From NCBI RefSeq assembly GCF_015670795.1, contig NZ_JADPCJ010000023.1:1-37940 (forward strand): a stretch of 37,940 nucleotides of DNA, written 5' to 3'. A model generated the notes under the pieces. That model had not been told where the DNA came from. It saw only the letters and a list, made by a program, of their open reading frames with translations, and searched no databases. Below, piece after piece: positions 26,781 through 34,708 of this stretch. Position 1 is the first letter of the stretch; every line of letters begins with the position of its first letter. The stretch comes from Collinsella aerofaciens. Lineage in GTDB: Bacteria; Actinomycetota; Coriobacteriia; Coriobacteriales; Coriobacteriaceae. A program made the translations under genes and the position numbers.

Positions 26781-27731
26781 CTACTCAGCGTCGCCGGTAA
26801 ACGTGGTACCGGTCTTGCCGGCAAGACCGTCACGCGCCTTCTCGAGCAGCGTGATGAGCGCCGTGCGGCCCGGCTTGCTCTCGGCAAACGTCGAGGCCGC
26901 CTGGACCTTGGGCAGCATGGAGCCGCGACCAAACTCGTTGGCCTCGGACAGACGCTTTACGTCAGCCGCGGTCAGCGTGTCGAGCCACTGCTCGTGGTCG
27001 GTGCCAAAGCCAACGGCAACCTTCTCCACGGCCGTCAGGATAACCAGGGCATCGGCATCGAGCTGCTCGGCGAGCTTCTCGGCCGCAAAGTCCTTATCGA
27101 TGACGGCGGCAGCGCCCTTAAGGTGGTTGCCCTGGGCCTTGGTGACGGGAATGCCGCCACCGCCGCAGGAGATCACCACATGGTTGGACTCGACGAGCGA
27201 CTTGATGGTGTCGAGCTCGACGATGTTCACGGGCTTGGGCGAGGCAACCACGCGACGGAAGCCCTGCTTCTCGTCGTGGATAAACTGGTAACCGCGGTCG
27301 GCTTCCAGCTCCTTGGCCTCGGCCTCGCTCATCCACGGACCGATCGGCTTGACCGGGTCGGCAAAGGCCGGGTCGTCCGCCGCAACCTCGACCTGGGTGA
27401 GCACGGTCGCGACACCCTTGTCGATATTGCGGTCGAGCATTTCCTCGCGCAGCGCATTTTGCAGGTCATAGCCAATGTAGCCCTGGCTCATGGCGCCGCA
27501 AACGGACAAGGGGCAGGGAACGTACTTCTGAGGATTAGAGCGCGTGAGCTCAGCCATCGCGTTGGCGATCATGCCCACCTGGGGACCGTTGCCGTGCACG
27601 ACGACGACCTCGTTGCCCTCCTCGATCAGGTCGACGATGGCCTTGGAAGTCGTCTTGACGGCCTCCATCTGCTCGGGAAGGTTGGCGCCGAGGGCGTTTC
27701 CGCCCAGGGCGACAACGATACGCTTAGCCAT
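26781..27731 (-). CDS. arcC: Carbamate kinase
   Basis: The 316-residue enzyme transfers phosphate from carbamoyl phosphate to ADP, giving ATP, CO2 and ammonia (EC 2.7.2.2). VALGGNALG (residues 7-15), VVHGNGPQVGM, SCGGGGIPV and GSMLPKVQA are the family signatures in order. It follows ygeW by 14 bases, with only a weak ribosome-binding site, and is the energy-yielding last gene of the ygeX-ygeY-ygeW-arcC unit. The arginine deiminase genes that often accompany arcC are absent, so the carbamoyl phosphate most likely comes from YgeW. Confidence 0.94.
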   Translation of the reverse strand: MAKRIVVALGGNALGANLPEQMEAVKTTSKAIVDLIEEGNEVVVVHGNGPQVGMIANAMAELTRSNPQKYVPCPLSVCGAMSQGYIGYDLQNALREEMLDRNIDKGVATVLTQVEVAADDPAFADPVKPIGPWMSEAEAKELEADRGYQFIHDEKQGFRRVVASPKPVNIVELDTIKSLVESNHVVISCGGGGIPVTKAQGNHLKGAAAVIDKDFAAEKLAEQLDADALVILTAVEKVAVGFGTDHEQWLDTLTAADVKRLSEANEFGRGSMLPKVQAASTFAESKPGRTALITLLEKARDGLAGKTGTTFTGDAE

Positions 27732-27745
27732 TTCTCAGCCCAGCT

Positions 27746-28948
27746 TTAGGCCTGGAGCCAACGGGCGGTGTTGCGCTCGTCGAGGGCCTTGAGGGTAGCG
27801 GCGGGATCGGCAACCTTCTGCAGGAACATCATGGCAGCGATGGCGTACGGCTTGTAGCTGGCCTCCTTGTACATGCCCACGCGGTGCATGTCGAAGACGT
27901 CGGCGTTGACCTCGCCGTGCTCGCAGGAGACACCGGAGATGTCGGCGGGCAGCGGGTGCATAAAGATGGTGTCCTGGCCGTTGGCAGTCTTCTCCATGAG
28001 CTCGGTCGTGGAGCACCAGTCCTGATGGGTGGCGTTCTGGGCGAGCAGCTCCTTCTCAAGCGCAGCGATGCCGGCGTCGTCGCCCTCGGCGTACAGGTTG
28101 GTACGCTTCTCCATGGCGGCAAACGGAGCCCAGCTCTTGGGGATCACGATGTCGGCGCCCTCGAAGGCCTCGGCCATGGTGTTGACCTGCTTAAAGGTGG
28201 TGCCGGACTCGGCGGCATAGCCCTTGGCGCGCTCGACGACCTCGGGCATGAGGTCGTAGCCCTCGGGGTGGGCCAGGGTGACGTCCATGCCAAAGCGGGG
28301 CAGCAGGCTGATCAGCGACTGCGGGCAGGACAGCGGCTTGCCGTAAGAGGGCGAATAGGCCCAGGTGACGGCAACCTTCTTGCCCTTGAGGTTCTCGAGG
28401 CCGCCAAACTCGTTGATGAGGTAGAGCATGTCGGCAGAGGACTGCGTGGGGTGATCGGAGTCAGACTGCAAGGAGATGAGCGTGGGACGGTGATCCAGAA
28501 CGCCGTCCTCGTAGGCCTGCTGGACAGACTCGGAGACCTCGGCCATATAGGCGTCGCCCTTGCCGATGTACATGTCGTCGCGGATGCCGATGACGTCGGC
28601 CATGAAGGAAATCATGGTAGCGGTCTCGCGGACGGTCTCGCCGTGAGCGATCTGGGACTTCTTCTCGTCCAGGTCCTGCAGCTCAAGGCCGAGCAGGTTG
28701 GCGGCCTTAGAGAAGGAGAAGCGCGTACGGGTGGAGTTGTCGCGGAACAGGGAGACGGCCAGACCCGAGTCGAAGATCTTGGACGAGACGTTGTTCTCGC
28801 GCAGCTCGCGCAGGGCGTCGGCGACGATGTAGAGAGCCTTGAGCTCATCGGTAGTCTTGTCCCAGGTGTGCAGGAAGTCGCTGCCGTACATACCCTTAAA
28901 ATCGAGGCCGTTCAGCTGCTCGACGAGCTCGGTAAACTTAGCGTCCAT
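27746..28948 (-). CDS. ygeW: Knotted carbamoyltransferase YgeW
   Basis: The 400-residue protein belongs to the aspartate/ornithine carbamoyltransferase superfamily, in the YgeW branch. The carbamoyl-phosphate site STRTR is at residues 72-76 and HPTQ at 166-169. The ATG at 28946-28948 follows AAAGGA by 7 bases; a longer reading frame upstream lacks a site. It probably works in the phosphorolytic direction, turning a carbamoylated intermediate into carbamoyl phosphate for ArcC, as proposed for the anaerobic purine route. Its exact substrate is unproven. Confidence 0.93.
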   Translation of the reverse strand: MDAKFTELVEQLNGLDFKGMYGSDFLHTWDKTTDELKALYIVADALRELRENNVSSKIFDSGLAVSLFRDNSTRTRFSFSKAANLLGLELQDLDEKKSQIAHGETVRETATMISFMADVIGIRDDMYIGKGDAYMAEVSESVQQAYEDGVLDHRPTLISLQSDSDHPTQSSADMLYLINEFGGLENLKGKKVAVTWAYSPSYGKPLSCPQSLISLLPRFGMDVTLAHPEGYDLMPEVVERAKGYAAESGTTFKQVNTMAEAFEGADIVIPKSWAPFAAMEKRTNLYAEGDDAGIAALEKELLAQNATHQDWCSTTELMEKTANGQDTIFMHPLPADISGVSCEHGEVNADVFDMHRVGMYKEASYKPYAIAAMMFLQKVADPAATLKALDERNTARWLQA

Positions 28949-28991
28949 GGAAATGTCCTTTCTAAAGATGAAACGATCGCAGTGAGTAGAT

Positions 28992-29126
28992 GTGCTCCGG
29001 CATGCGCGTGTGGCTAGAACATGCAGAGCACCATGACGAGGACCCGCCACCGTTGAGGAAGCATGGGAGATAACGACCGCGGGCCCCAAGTCAACAGGGG
29101 GTGCCGGGGACACGAGCGACCCCCGG
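28992..29126 (-). promoter_or_regulatory. Hairpins in the ygeY-ygeW gap
   Basis: The 201-base gap holds two hairpins on the minus strand. GTGCTC-T-GCATG pairs with CATGC-CG-GAGCAC at 28992-29031, and CCGGGG pairs with CCCCGG at 29104-29126. Neither has a T-run. They may serve in RNA stability or attenuation between ygeY and ygeW. Confidence 0.4.
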
Positions 29127-29149
29127 CTCAACAAAATCGAGGAATGGGA

Positions 29150-30535
29150 CTAATCGATCTTGTTGTTGGTCAGACCGGCGCGGAACACGGTGGCGTCGCC
29201 ATCGGCCTTGCTCGGATCGTAGAGGTTCAGGGCAGCCACGTACATGGCGGCAGCGGTGACCAGGTCGTCCTTGTAGGTGACCTCGTTGGGAGCGTGAGCC
29301 TGAGACTCGGCACCCGGGCCAAAGCCCACGCAGGGGATGCCGTAGCGGCCCTGGATGGAAACGCAGTTCGTGGAGAAGGTCCACTTGTCGCACAGCGGGC
29401 GACCGGTGCGCTTGTCCATGCTGGGCTCGCAGCCGATGCGCTCGTCACCAAACATGGCCTTGTGGGCGTCGACGAGAGCCTTGACGTGCGGAGCGGTCTC
29501 CTTGTTGATCCACGTGGGGAAGTAAGCCTCGGTCTCGTAGACCTCGCCGGTCCAGGACGGACGGTCGTACATGTACATGGAGACCTTCACGTCGTCGCCG
29601 TACTTCTTGGCGGCCGGCAGGTTGCGGATCTCGTCCAGGCAGGACTCCCAGGTCTCACCAGCGGTCATGCGACGGTCGATGGAGATGGCGCAGGAATCGG
29701 CCACGGCGCAACGGCTGGGGCTGGTGTAGAAAATCTGGCTGACGGTGCAGGTGCCGCGGCCCAGGAAGCGGGCATCCTCAAAGTGCTCGGGGTTGTACTT
29801 GGGGTCAAGCATCTTGACGAGACCCTTGATGTCGGTCGACTCGTCGCAGCCGTTGTTGTTGAGGGCGCGGACGTCGGCGATGATGTCGGCCATCTTGTAG
29901 ATGGCGTTGTCGCCGCGGTCGGGAGCGGAGCCGTGGCAGGAGGTGCCGTGAACGTCGACGCGGATCTCCATGCGGCCGCGGTGACCGCGATAGATGCCGC
30001 CGTCGGTGGGCTCGGTGGAAATGACGAACTCGGGCTTAATGCCGTCCTTGTTGTAGATGTACTGCCAGCACATACCGTCGCAGTCCTCTTCCTGGACGGT
30101 GCCGACGACCATGATCTTGTAGCCCTCGGGGATGAGGCCCATGTCCTTCATCATCTTGGCAGCGTAGGTAGCGGAAGCCATGCCGCCCTCCTGGTCGGAG
30201 CCGCCGCGACCGTAGATGATCTCGTCGGTCTCGTAGCCCTCATAGGGATCGGCGTCCCAGTTCTCAATGTTGCCGATACCGACGGTGTCGATGTGGGAGT
30301 CGATGGCGATGATCTTGTCGCCCTCGCCCATAAAGCCCATAACGTTGCCCAGGCCGTCGACCTTGACCTCGTCATAGCCAAGGCTCTCCATCTCGGCCTT
30401 GATGCAGGCAACAACCTCACCCTCCTCGCAGGACTCAGAGGGATGGGAGATCATAGCGCGCAGGAAGCGAGTCATATCAGCACGATGAGACTCAGCAGCA
30501 GCCTTGATAGCGTCGAAATCGAGTTCTTTAGCCAT
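29150..30535 (-). CDS. ygeY: YgeY family M20 hydrolase
   Basis: The 461-residue enzyme is an M20-type metallohydrolase of the selenium-linked YgeY family. The metal ligands are visible: His81 and Asp83 in SHIDTVG, Asp114 in [11 protein letters not shown], Glu149 and Glu150 in [10 protein letters not shown], and a His in [10 protein letters not shown] near the C terminus. It probably cleaves an amide (ureido) bond in a purine-derived intermediate before YgeX acts. It is 74 bases after ygeX; AAAGG lies 9 bases before its ATG. Confidence 0.92.
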   Translation of the reverse strand: MAKELDFDAIKAAAESHRADMTRFLRAMISHPSESCEEGEVVACIKAEMESLGYDEVKVDGLGNVMGFMGEGDKIIAIDSHIDTVGIGNIENWDADPYEGYETDEIIYGRGGSDQEGGMASATYAAKMMKDMGLIPEGYKIMVVGTVQEEDCDGMCWQYIYNKDGIKPEFVISTEPTDGGIYRGHRGRMEIRVDVHGTSCHGSAPDRGDNAIYKMADIIADVRALNNNGCDESTDIKGLVKMLDPKYNPEHFEDARFLGRGTCTVSQIFYTSPSRCAVADSCAISIDRRMTAGETWESCLDEIRNLPAAKKYGDDVKVSMYMYDRPSWTGEVYETEAYFPTWINKETAPHVKALVDAHKAMFGDERIGCEPSMDKRTGRPLCDKWTFSTNCVSIQGRYGIPCVGFGPGAESQAHAPNEVTYKDDLVTAAAMYVAALNLYDPSKADGDATVFRAGLTNNKID

Positions 30536-30609
30536 TGTTCATAACCTTTCAAACGAAGGAATCTACCTGTGAGGTGGCGGAGCGATACCTATTTAATCCG
30601 CCCCAACGA

Positions 30610-31824
30610 TTAGCAAGTGGGATATTCGCCTTCCCAAACAATGCGGCGATACTGATCCGGATCGGTGTCGCCCTCGGTGGAGAAGCAGAGCACGGAGCTC
30701 GTCTTGTCCAGGCCGATGAGCTCCTTGAGCTCGGCGTACTCGGGATCGAGCATGAGAGTCTCGACCAGGCCGGTGGTCACAGCGCCGGACTCGCCGGAGA
30801 TGACGCGCGGGTCGCCCTTCTCGGGAGCGCCCAGGGTGCGCATGCCGCGAGCGGTGACCCAGTCGGGGCAGGACACGAAGGCGGTGGCATGGTTGCGCAG
30901 GATATCCCAGCCCAGGATGTTGGGCTCGCCGCAGCACAGACCGGCCATGATGGAGGGCATGTCACCGTCCACGATACGCGGATCGCCGTCGCCGGCGGCA
31001 GCGCCCTTGTACAGGCAGGCGGCCGGAGCGCACTCGACCACGACGAAGGTGGGCGGGTTATCGGGATACAGGTTGGTGAAGTAGCCCACCACGGCGCCGG
31101 CGAGCGAACCCACGCCAGCCTGGACAAACACGTGCGTCGGGCGGTTGATGGCCATCTCGCGCAGCTGCTCGGCAGCCTCGGAAGCCATGGTGCCGTAGCC
31201 CTCCATGATCCAAGACGGGATCTTCTCGTAGCCCTCCCAGGCGGTGTCCTGAACGATGACGCCGCGCTCGCAGGCGTCGGCCTCGGCGGCGGCCATGCGC
31301 ACGCACTCGTCGTAGTTGACCTCTTCGATGGTCACCGTTGCGCCCTCGGCGGCGATGTTATCGAAGCGGGGCTTGGTGGAACCCTTGGGCATGTGAACGA
31401 CGGCCTTCTGGCCCAGCTTGTTGGCAGCCCATGCCACACCGCGGCCATGGTTGCCGTCGGTGGCGGTAAAGAAGGTGGCCTGGCCAAAGTCCTTGGCAAG
31501 CTGATCGGAGGTCAGGTAATCGAAGGTGCACTCGGCAACGTCCTTGCCGGTCTCGTCGGCAATGTAGTTGGCCATGGCAAACGATCCGCCCAGAACCTTA
31601 AAGGCGTTGAGGCCAAAGCGATAGCTCTCGTCCTTAACGCACAGGTTGGACAGACCCAAGCGCGCAGCCTGACCGTCCAGGCGGGCAAGCGGGGTGACGG
31701 TATATTGAGGGAACGACTGGTGGAAGGCGCGGGCCTTCTTCACGTGGTCGAGGCTCATGATTCCCAAGTGCTTGTCATCGCTCTTGGGCATCGTGTTGCC
31801 CGCCCACTGGATCTTATCGGCCAT
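30610..31824 (-). CDS. ygeX: Diaminopropionate ammonia-lyase
   Basis: The 404-residue PLP enzyme (EC 4.3.1.15) converts 2,3-diaminopropionate to pyruvate and two ammonia. The PLP lysine is Lys76 in LNAFKVLGGSFAMANY, and a glycine-rich phosphate loop follows in VGSLAGAVVGYF. AAGGAG precedes its ATG by about 7 bases. It is the first gene of the ygeX-ygeY-ygeW-arcC unit and is transcribed away from the regulator at 32102. In the purine route it gives the usable carbon, pyruvate. Confidence 0.94.
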   Translation of the reverse strand: MADKIQWAGNTMPKSDDKHLGIMSLDHVKKARAFHQSFPQYTVTPLARLDGQAARLGLSNLCVKDESYRFGLNAFKVLGGSFAMANYIADETGKDVAECTFDYLTSDQLAKDFGQATFFTATDGNHGRGVAWAANKLGQKAVVHMPKGSTKPRFDNIAAEGATVTIEEVNYDECVRMAAAEADACERGVIVQDTAWEGYEKIPSWIMEGYGTMASEAAEQLREMAINRPTHVFVQAGVGSLAGAVVGYFTNLYPDNPPTFVVVECAPAACLYKGAAAGDGDPRIVDGDMPSIMAGLCCGEPNILGWDILRNHATAFVSCPDWVTARGMRTLGAPEKGDPRVISGESGAVTTGLVETLMLDPEYAELKELIGLDKTSSVLCFSTEGDTDPDQYRRIVWEGEYPTC

Positions 31825-31870
31825 ACGGTGAACTCCTTAAGTCCTCTCTTGCCGGCCCCCGCATACGCGT

Positions 31871-31963
31871 TTCAGCCCGATCCCATTCACACGGCTGAAC
31901 TTTTATGTGGATGCCAAACAAAAAGTTTGTTAGTAATGTTCTATCACACTTTTTGATTGGCAT
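31871..31963. promoter_or_regulatory. Inverted repeats between ygeX and regulator
   Basis: ATGCCAAACAAAAAGT (31911-31926) and ACTTTTTGATTGGCAT (31948-31963) are reverse complements at 15 of 16 positions around 21 bases. AACAAA-AAG-TTTGTT (31917-31931) is a second palindrome overlapping the left arm. A perfect 7-bp inverted repeat, TTCAGCC/GGCTGAA (31871-31877 and 31893-31899), is nearer ygeX. The position suggests operator sites for the divergent YheO-like regulator. Confidence 0.55.
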
Positions 31964-32101
31964 ACCTAACGAATTGTTTGTTGCCGTAATCGGTACTTTT
32001 TCGCCGCCGAACGGTCATGAATTGCCTTGTTGATGGATTTGTTTGCGGTCATGTGTGGTTTATGGCACAGTGAGCCCAAACTAATTTTTAGGAAGGTACC
32101 C

Positions 32102-32755
32102 ATGACCCCCGCACAGATTGAGTTTTACAAGCGCCTCGCACACGGTCTGGCGCTCCAATTTGGCCCCAACTGCGAAGTCGTCGTCCACGATCTGGAGACC
32201 GAGGACGTGGACCACTCTATCGTAGTGATCGAAAACGGCCACGTCAGCGGGCGCAAACTGGGTGACGGTCCCAGCCATATTGTGTTTGAGTCCATGCACG
32301 AGGGCAGCACCGACGTACACGACCGCGAGCCGTACCTCACTAAAACCACCGATGGCAAGCTGCTCAAGTCCTCGACCATCTTTATCCGCAACGACGAAGG
32401 CAAGCCCGTCGGCATTTTGGGCATCAACTTTGACATTACGCTTATGAAGGCTTTTGAGCGCTCGCTCGACGCTTTCACCGGCACCGGCGGCACGGGCTAT
32501 ACCGAGCCCGAGCCCATTACCAAGAACATCGGCGACCTGCTCGAGGACCTGCTGCACGAGTGCGAGCAGTTTGTGGGCAAGCCCGCGGCACTCATGACCA
32601 AAGACGAGCGCATTCGTGCCATTGGCTACCTCGACCGTCGCGGTGCCTTCCTCATTTCCAAGTCAAGCGAGCGCGCCTGCGAGTTCTTTGGCATCTCCAA
32701 GTACAGCTTCTATAGCTACCTCAATGAGGCCAAGGCGGCGGCCGGCGACAAGTAG
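32102..32755 (+). CDS. YheO/DauR-like transcriptional regulator
   Basis: The 217-residue protein has an N-terminal PAS-like YheO domain (about residues 5-120, including FGPNCEVVVHDLE and GILGINFDIT) and a C-terminal helix-turn-helix (about 160-212, ending ACEFFGISKYSFYSYLNEAK). DauR of Pseudomonas, a member of this family, represses D-arginine catabolism. It is divergent from ygeX, so it probably senses a metabolite of the ygeXYW route and controls it. AGGAAGG precedes the ATG. Which way it regulates is not visible. Confidence 0.85.
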   Translation: MTPAQIEFYKRLAHGLALQFGPNCEVVVHDLETEDVDHSIVVIENGHVSGRKLGDGPSHIVFESMHEGSTDVHDREPYLTKTTDGKLLKSSTIFIRNDEGKPVGILGINFDITLMKAFERSLDAFTGTGGTGYTEPEPITKNIGDLLEDLLHECEQFVGKPAALMTKDERIRAIGYLDRRGAFLISKSSERACEFFGISKYSFYSYLNEAKAAAGDK

Positions 32756-32878
32756 GCACTCGCCTGGATTGCCCCTCCCCTTTTGGGCGCGAGTTCTGGA
32801 AAGCACGAATCCAAGACCGAGCAGCTTGGGAAGTTCCATATAATCGATGTCATTAGTATTTCGAAAGGATGGAACAGA

Positions 32879-33853
32879 ATGGCGTTGAGCAAGGCATCAT
32901 GCACCGGTCGCGGATTGATTCCGGCAATTGGTGGACATGTGCACCGCATGTTCGATGAGAGTGAAGACGACCTGTTTTCGCTGAGCCTTGACGATGTGAT
33001 GGATGATCGCCCGTGGACCGCCGACGAACTCATGGGCGGCGGCGCTCGCCCGTCAAGCCCCAATCCCGCACTTGCGCCCAAGTCCGCGACTGCGCCGACT
33101 CCTGCGCAGTCGCCTGTTTCGACGCCCGCACCCACTTCGGCGCCCACGACCGCTCCCCGCCCCGCAAACGACCCGTCCGAGACGGCGGCATTTCTCGCTG
33201 CGGCGACGCAGGGCAAATCGGCCGACAGCACCGTTATGTACAGCGCCCAGCAGTTGCCCGTTCCTGCGGCACGCAAGCCTCCGGTCACAAGGCTCGATGA
33301 GCCCGTCGCCCATCAGGTTGCCCACGATTCCTGGGCTGCAGCCGATCTGGATGAGACCTCTACCGGCATGCCGGCGCTCGATGTTCCAGTTAACCCGCTT
33401 TTTGCCGCCAACACGAGCGCCGCGGACTATGAGGGCGGTGCGGCATATTCCGATTATTCCGATGGCTATGCTGGCAACGGTCGCATCGAGACCGAGGATT
33501 ATGGCACCGCATCGAGCGATTATCTCAACGATCCGCACGCTGCCACGCCTGCACCGGAATATGACCCGGAGGCCGCGTCCGCACCGGCGTATACCAAAAG
33601 CACGGGCGAAGAACGCTTCGCCGATTATTACGCCGAGGAAAAGGCGCTGCGTTTCTCGGAATTTCCGCAGGCAGTCAAGGTTGCCTTTATCGCCATTATC
33701 ATTGCCCTGCTCGGTGTCATTGCGTTTGAAGGATTCCAACTGTTCCGCGGCCCCACCGCGTCCGAATCGGCAACGCAGCAAAAAGAGGACGACAACCAGT
33801 ACCTGGACATCAACACCCTCAAGGGCGACCCCAACGACGGGGACGACGAGTAG
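32879..33853 (+). CDS. Proline/alanine-rich single-pass membrane protein, unknown
   Basis: I do not recognise this 324-residue protein. The N terminus carries an acidic segment, FDESEDDLFSLSLDDVMDD, then a long Pro/Ala/Thr-rich, low-complexity region to about residue 265, with no cysteine pair or enzyme motif. One hydrophobic segment (about residues 267-290) is followed by a short acidic tail of 30-35 residues. There is no N-terminal signal, so the long part is probably cytoplasmic and the tail outside. AAAGGA lies 9 bases before the ATG. It may be an anchored regulator or cell-envelope protein, but no function is claimed. Confidence 0.7.
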   Translation: MALSKASCTGRGLIPAIGGHVHRMFDESEDDLFSLSLDDVMDDRPWTADELMGGGARPSSPNPALAPKSATAPTPAQSPVSTPAPTSAPTTAPRPANDPSETAAFLAAATQGKSADSTVMYSAQQLPVPAARKPPVTRLDEPVAHQVAHDSWAAADLDETSTGMPALDVPVNPLFAANTSAADYEGGAAYSDYSDGYAGNGRIETEDYGTASSDYLNDPHAATPAPEYDPEAASAPAYTKSTGEERFADYYAEEKALRFSEFPQAVKVAFIAIIIALLGVIAFEGFQLFRGPTASESATQQKEDDNQYLDINTLKGDPNDGDDE

Positions 33854-33923
33854 CGAGGGCTGAAGGCGGCCACAGGATCCCGCATCCAGCACCAGCTTCT
33901 AAGTGCTGTTTTGTCATCCAGCT

Positions 33924-34022
33924 ACACTTTTCCGAAGTTTTAAGGTGCCCATTTCGACACTTTTCCGTACTTTTACACGGCTGATTTCCACACTTTTCCG
34001 AATGAAAGCCGAATAATCACTT
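33924..34022. repeat. Three direct repeats of 33-bp period
   Basis: ACACTTTTCCG occurs at 33924-33934, 33957-33967 and 33990-34000, exactly 33 bases apart. Units 1 and 2 agree at about two thirds of positions, while unit 3 is conserved only at its start. Spacing of close to three helical turns suggests iterated binding sites. Apart from this and the terminator at 34101-34124, the 33854-34218 gap shows nothing clear. Confidence 0.65.
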
Positions 34023-34100
34023 GGGAAACTAACGCCGTTCACGCGTCATTTCGCAGGCGGCGCTTGATTTCTGTCCGTACACGTTGATAGACTTCCTCTT

Positions 34101-34124
34101 GCCCGCAAGGAGCGGGCGCGTTTT
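34101..34124 (+). terminator. Possible terminator after the Pro/Ala-rich gene
   Basis: GCCCGC (34101-34106) pairs with GCGGGC (34112-34117) over a 5-base loop, followed by GCG and TTTT. It lies about 250 bases past the stop, so it may instead act as an attenuator for the next gene. Confidence 0.5.
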
Positions 34125-34218
34125 ATCCAGAGTCGGGGTAGAGAGTTGGCTCCACGATCCCGACGCCAACCGACCAAGAGGCACGGTGGCCCTGCCAGCA
34201 TCGATGAAAGGAGTCCGT

Positions 34219-34641
34219 ATGGACAATTTCTCTGTGCGCAGCGAGCGCAACTTCCACAACCTGACAGCCAAGCCAAAACGAATGCATCTTCTGGACAAGC
34301 CGAACGGCTACGCCTCGGCCTTGGTCAAGAGCAGCCTCTCCCACCAGATGCGCTTTACCGTGCAGGTGCTCGAGGAAGAGCTCTGCGCCGCCGGCGACCC
34401 GCACGTACTGCAGATCAAGCTGCTCGGAGATGACTCGCGCGAGCCGTCTAGCTGGAAGCTGTTTGCCGACGGTGAGTGCATCGCAAGCGGCTCGGGTGAC
34501 TTTGCCCGCGAGTGCTTCTGCGAGGGCGCCGAGGTGTTTCTGGACCTGTGCCGCGACGCCGTACGCGCGACCGAGCTGTACCAGTGGAGCCAGAGGGAGT
34601 ACGAGCTGCTGAGTGCGGCCCGCAGGATCGTAAGGGTGTAG
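34219..34641 (+). CDS. Hypothetical protein, 140 residues
   Basis: I do not recognise this 140-residue protein. It is soluble, with a basic N terminus (SERNFHNLTAKPKRM) and a C-terminal helix-rich part (EVFLDLCRDAVRATELYQWS). Cysteines occur as single residues without a metal pattern. AAAGGAG lies 6 bases upstream of the ATG at 34219, which settles the start. It stands alone between a terminator-like hairpin and a converging defence gene. Confidence 0.7.
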   Translation: MDNFSVRSERNFHNLTAKPKRMHLLDKPNGYASALVKSSLSHQMRFTVQVLEEELCAAGDPHVLQIKLLGDDSREPSSWKLFADGECIASGSGDFARECFCEGAEVFLDLCRDAVRATELYQWSQREYELLSAARRIVRV

Positions 34642-34677
34642 ACGGGCGGACGAGCCATCGACGATTTTGAGCTGGCA

Positions 34678-34703
34678 AGGGCCGGGAACTAGATTCCCGG
34701 CCT
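34678..34703. terminator. Bidirectional terminator-like hairpin
   Basis: GGCCGGGAA and TTCCCGGCC form a 9-bp stem around CTAGA, between the converging 140-residue gene and the DUF262 gene. T-runs are short on both sides. Confidence 0.65.
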
Positions 34704-34708
34704 TCAAC

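Noticed and set aside
22871..31824. Selenoproteins in the catabolic cluster
   Set aside because: Although YqeB, YqeC and YgeY are selenium-linked families, all reading frames here run to full family length with no in-frame TGA suggesting selenocysteine.
33924..34022. CRISPR array
   Set aside because: Only 11 bases are identical per unit, there are three units, the remaining parts are partly similar rather than unique spacers, and no cas genes are near.
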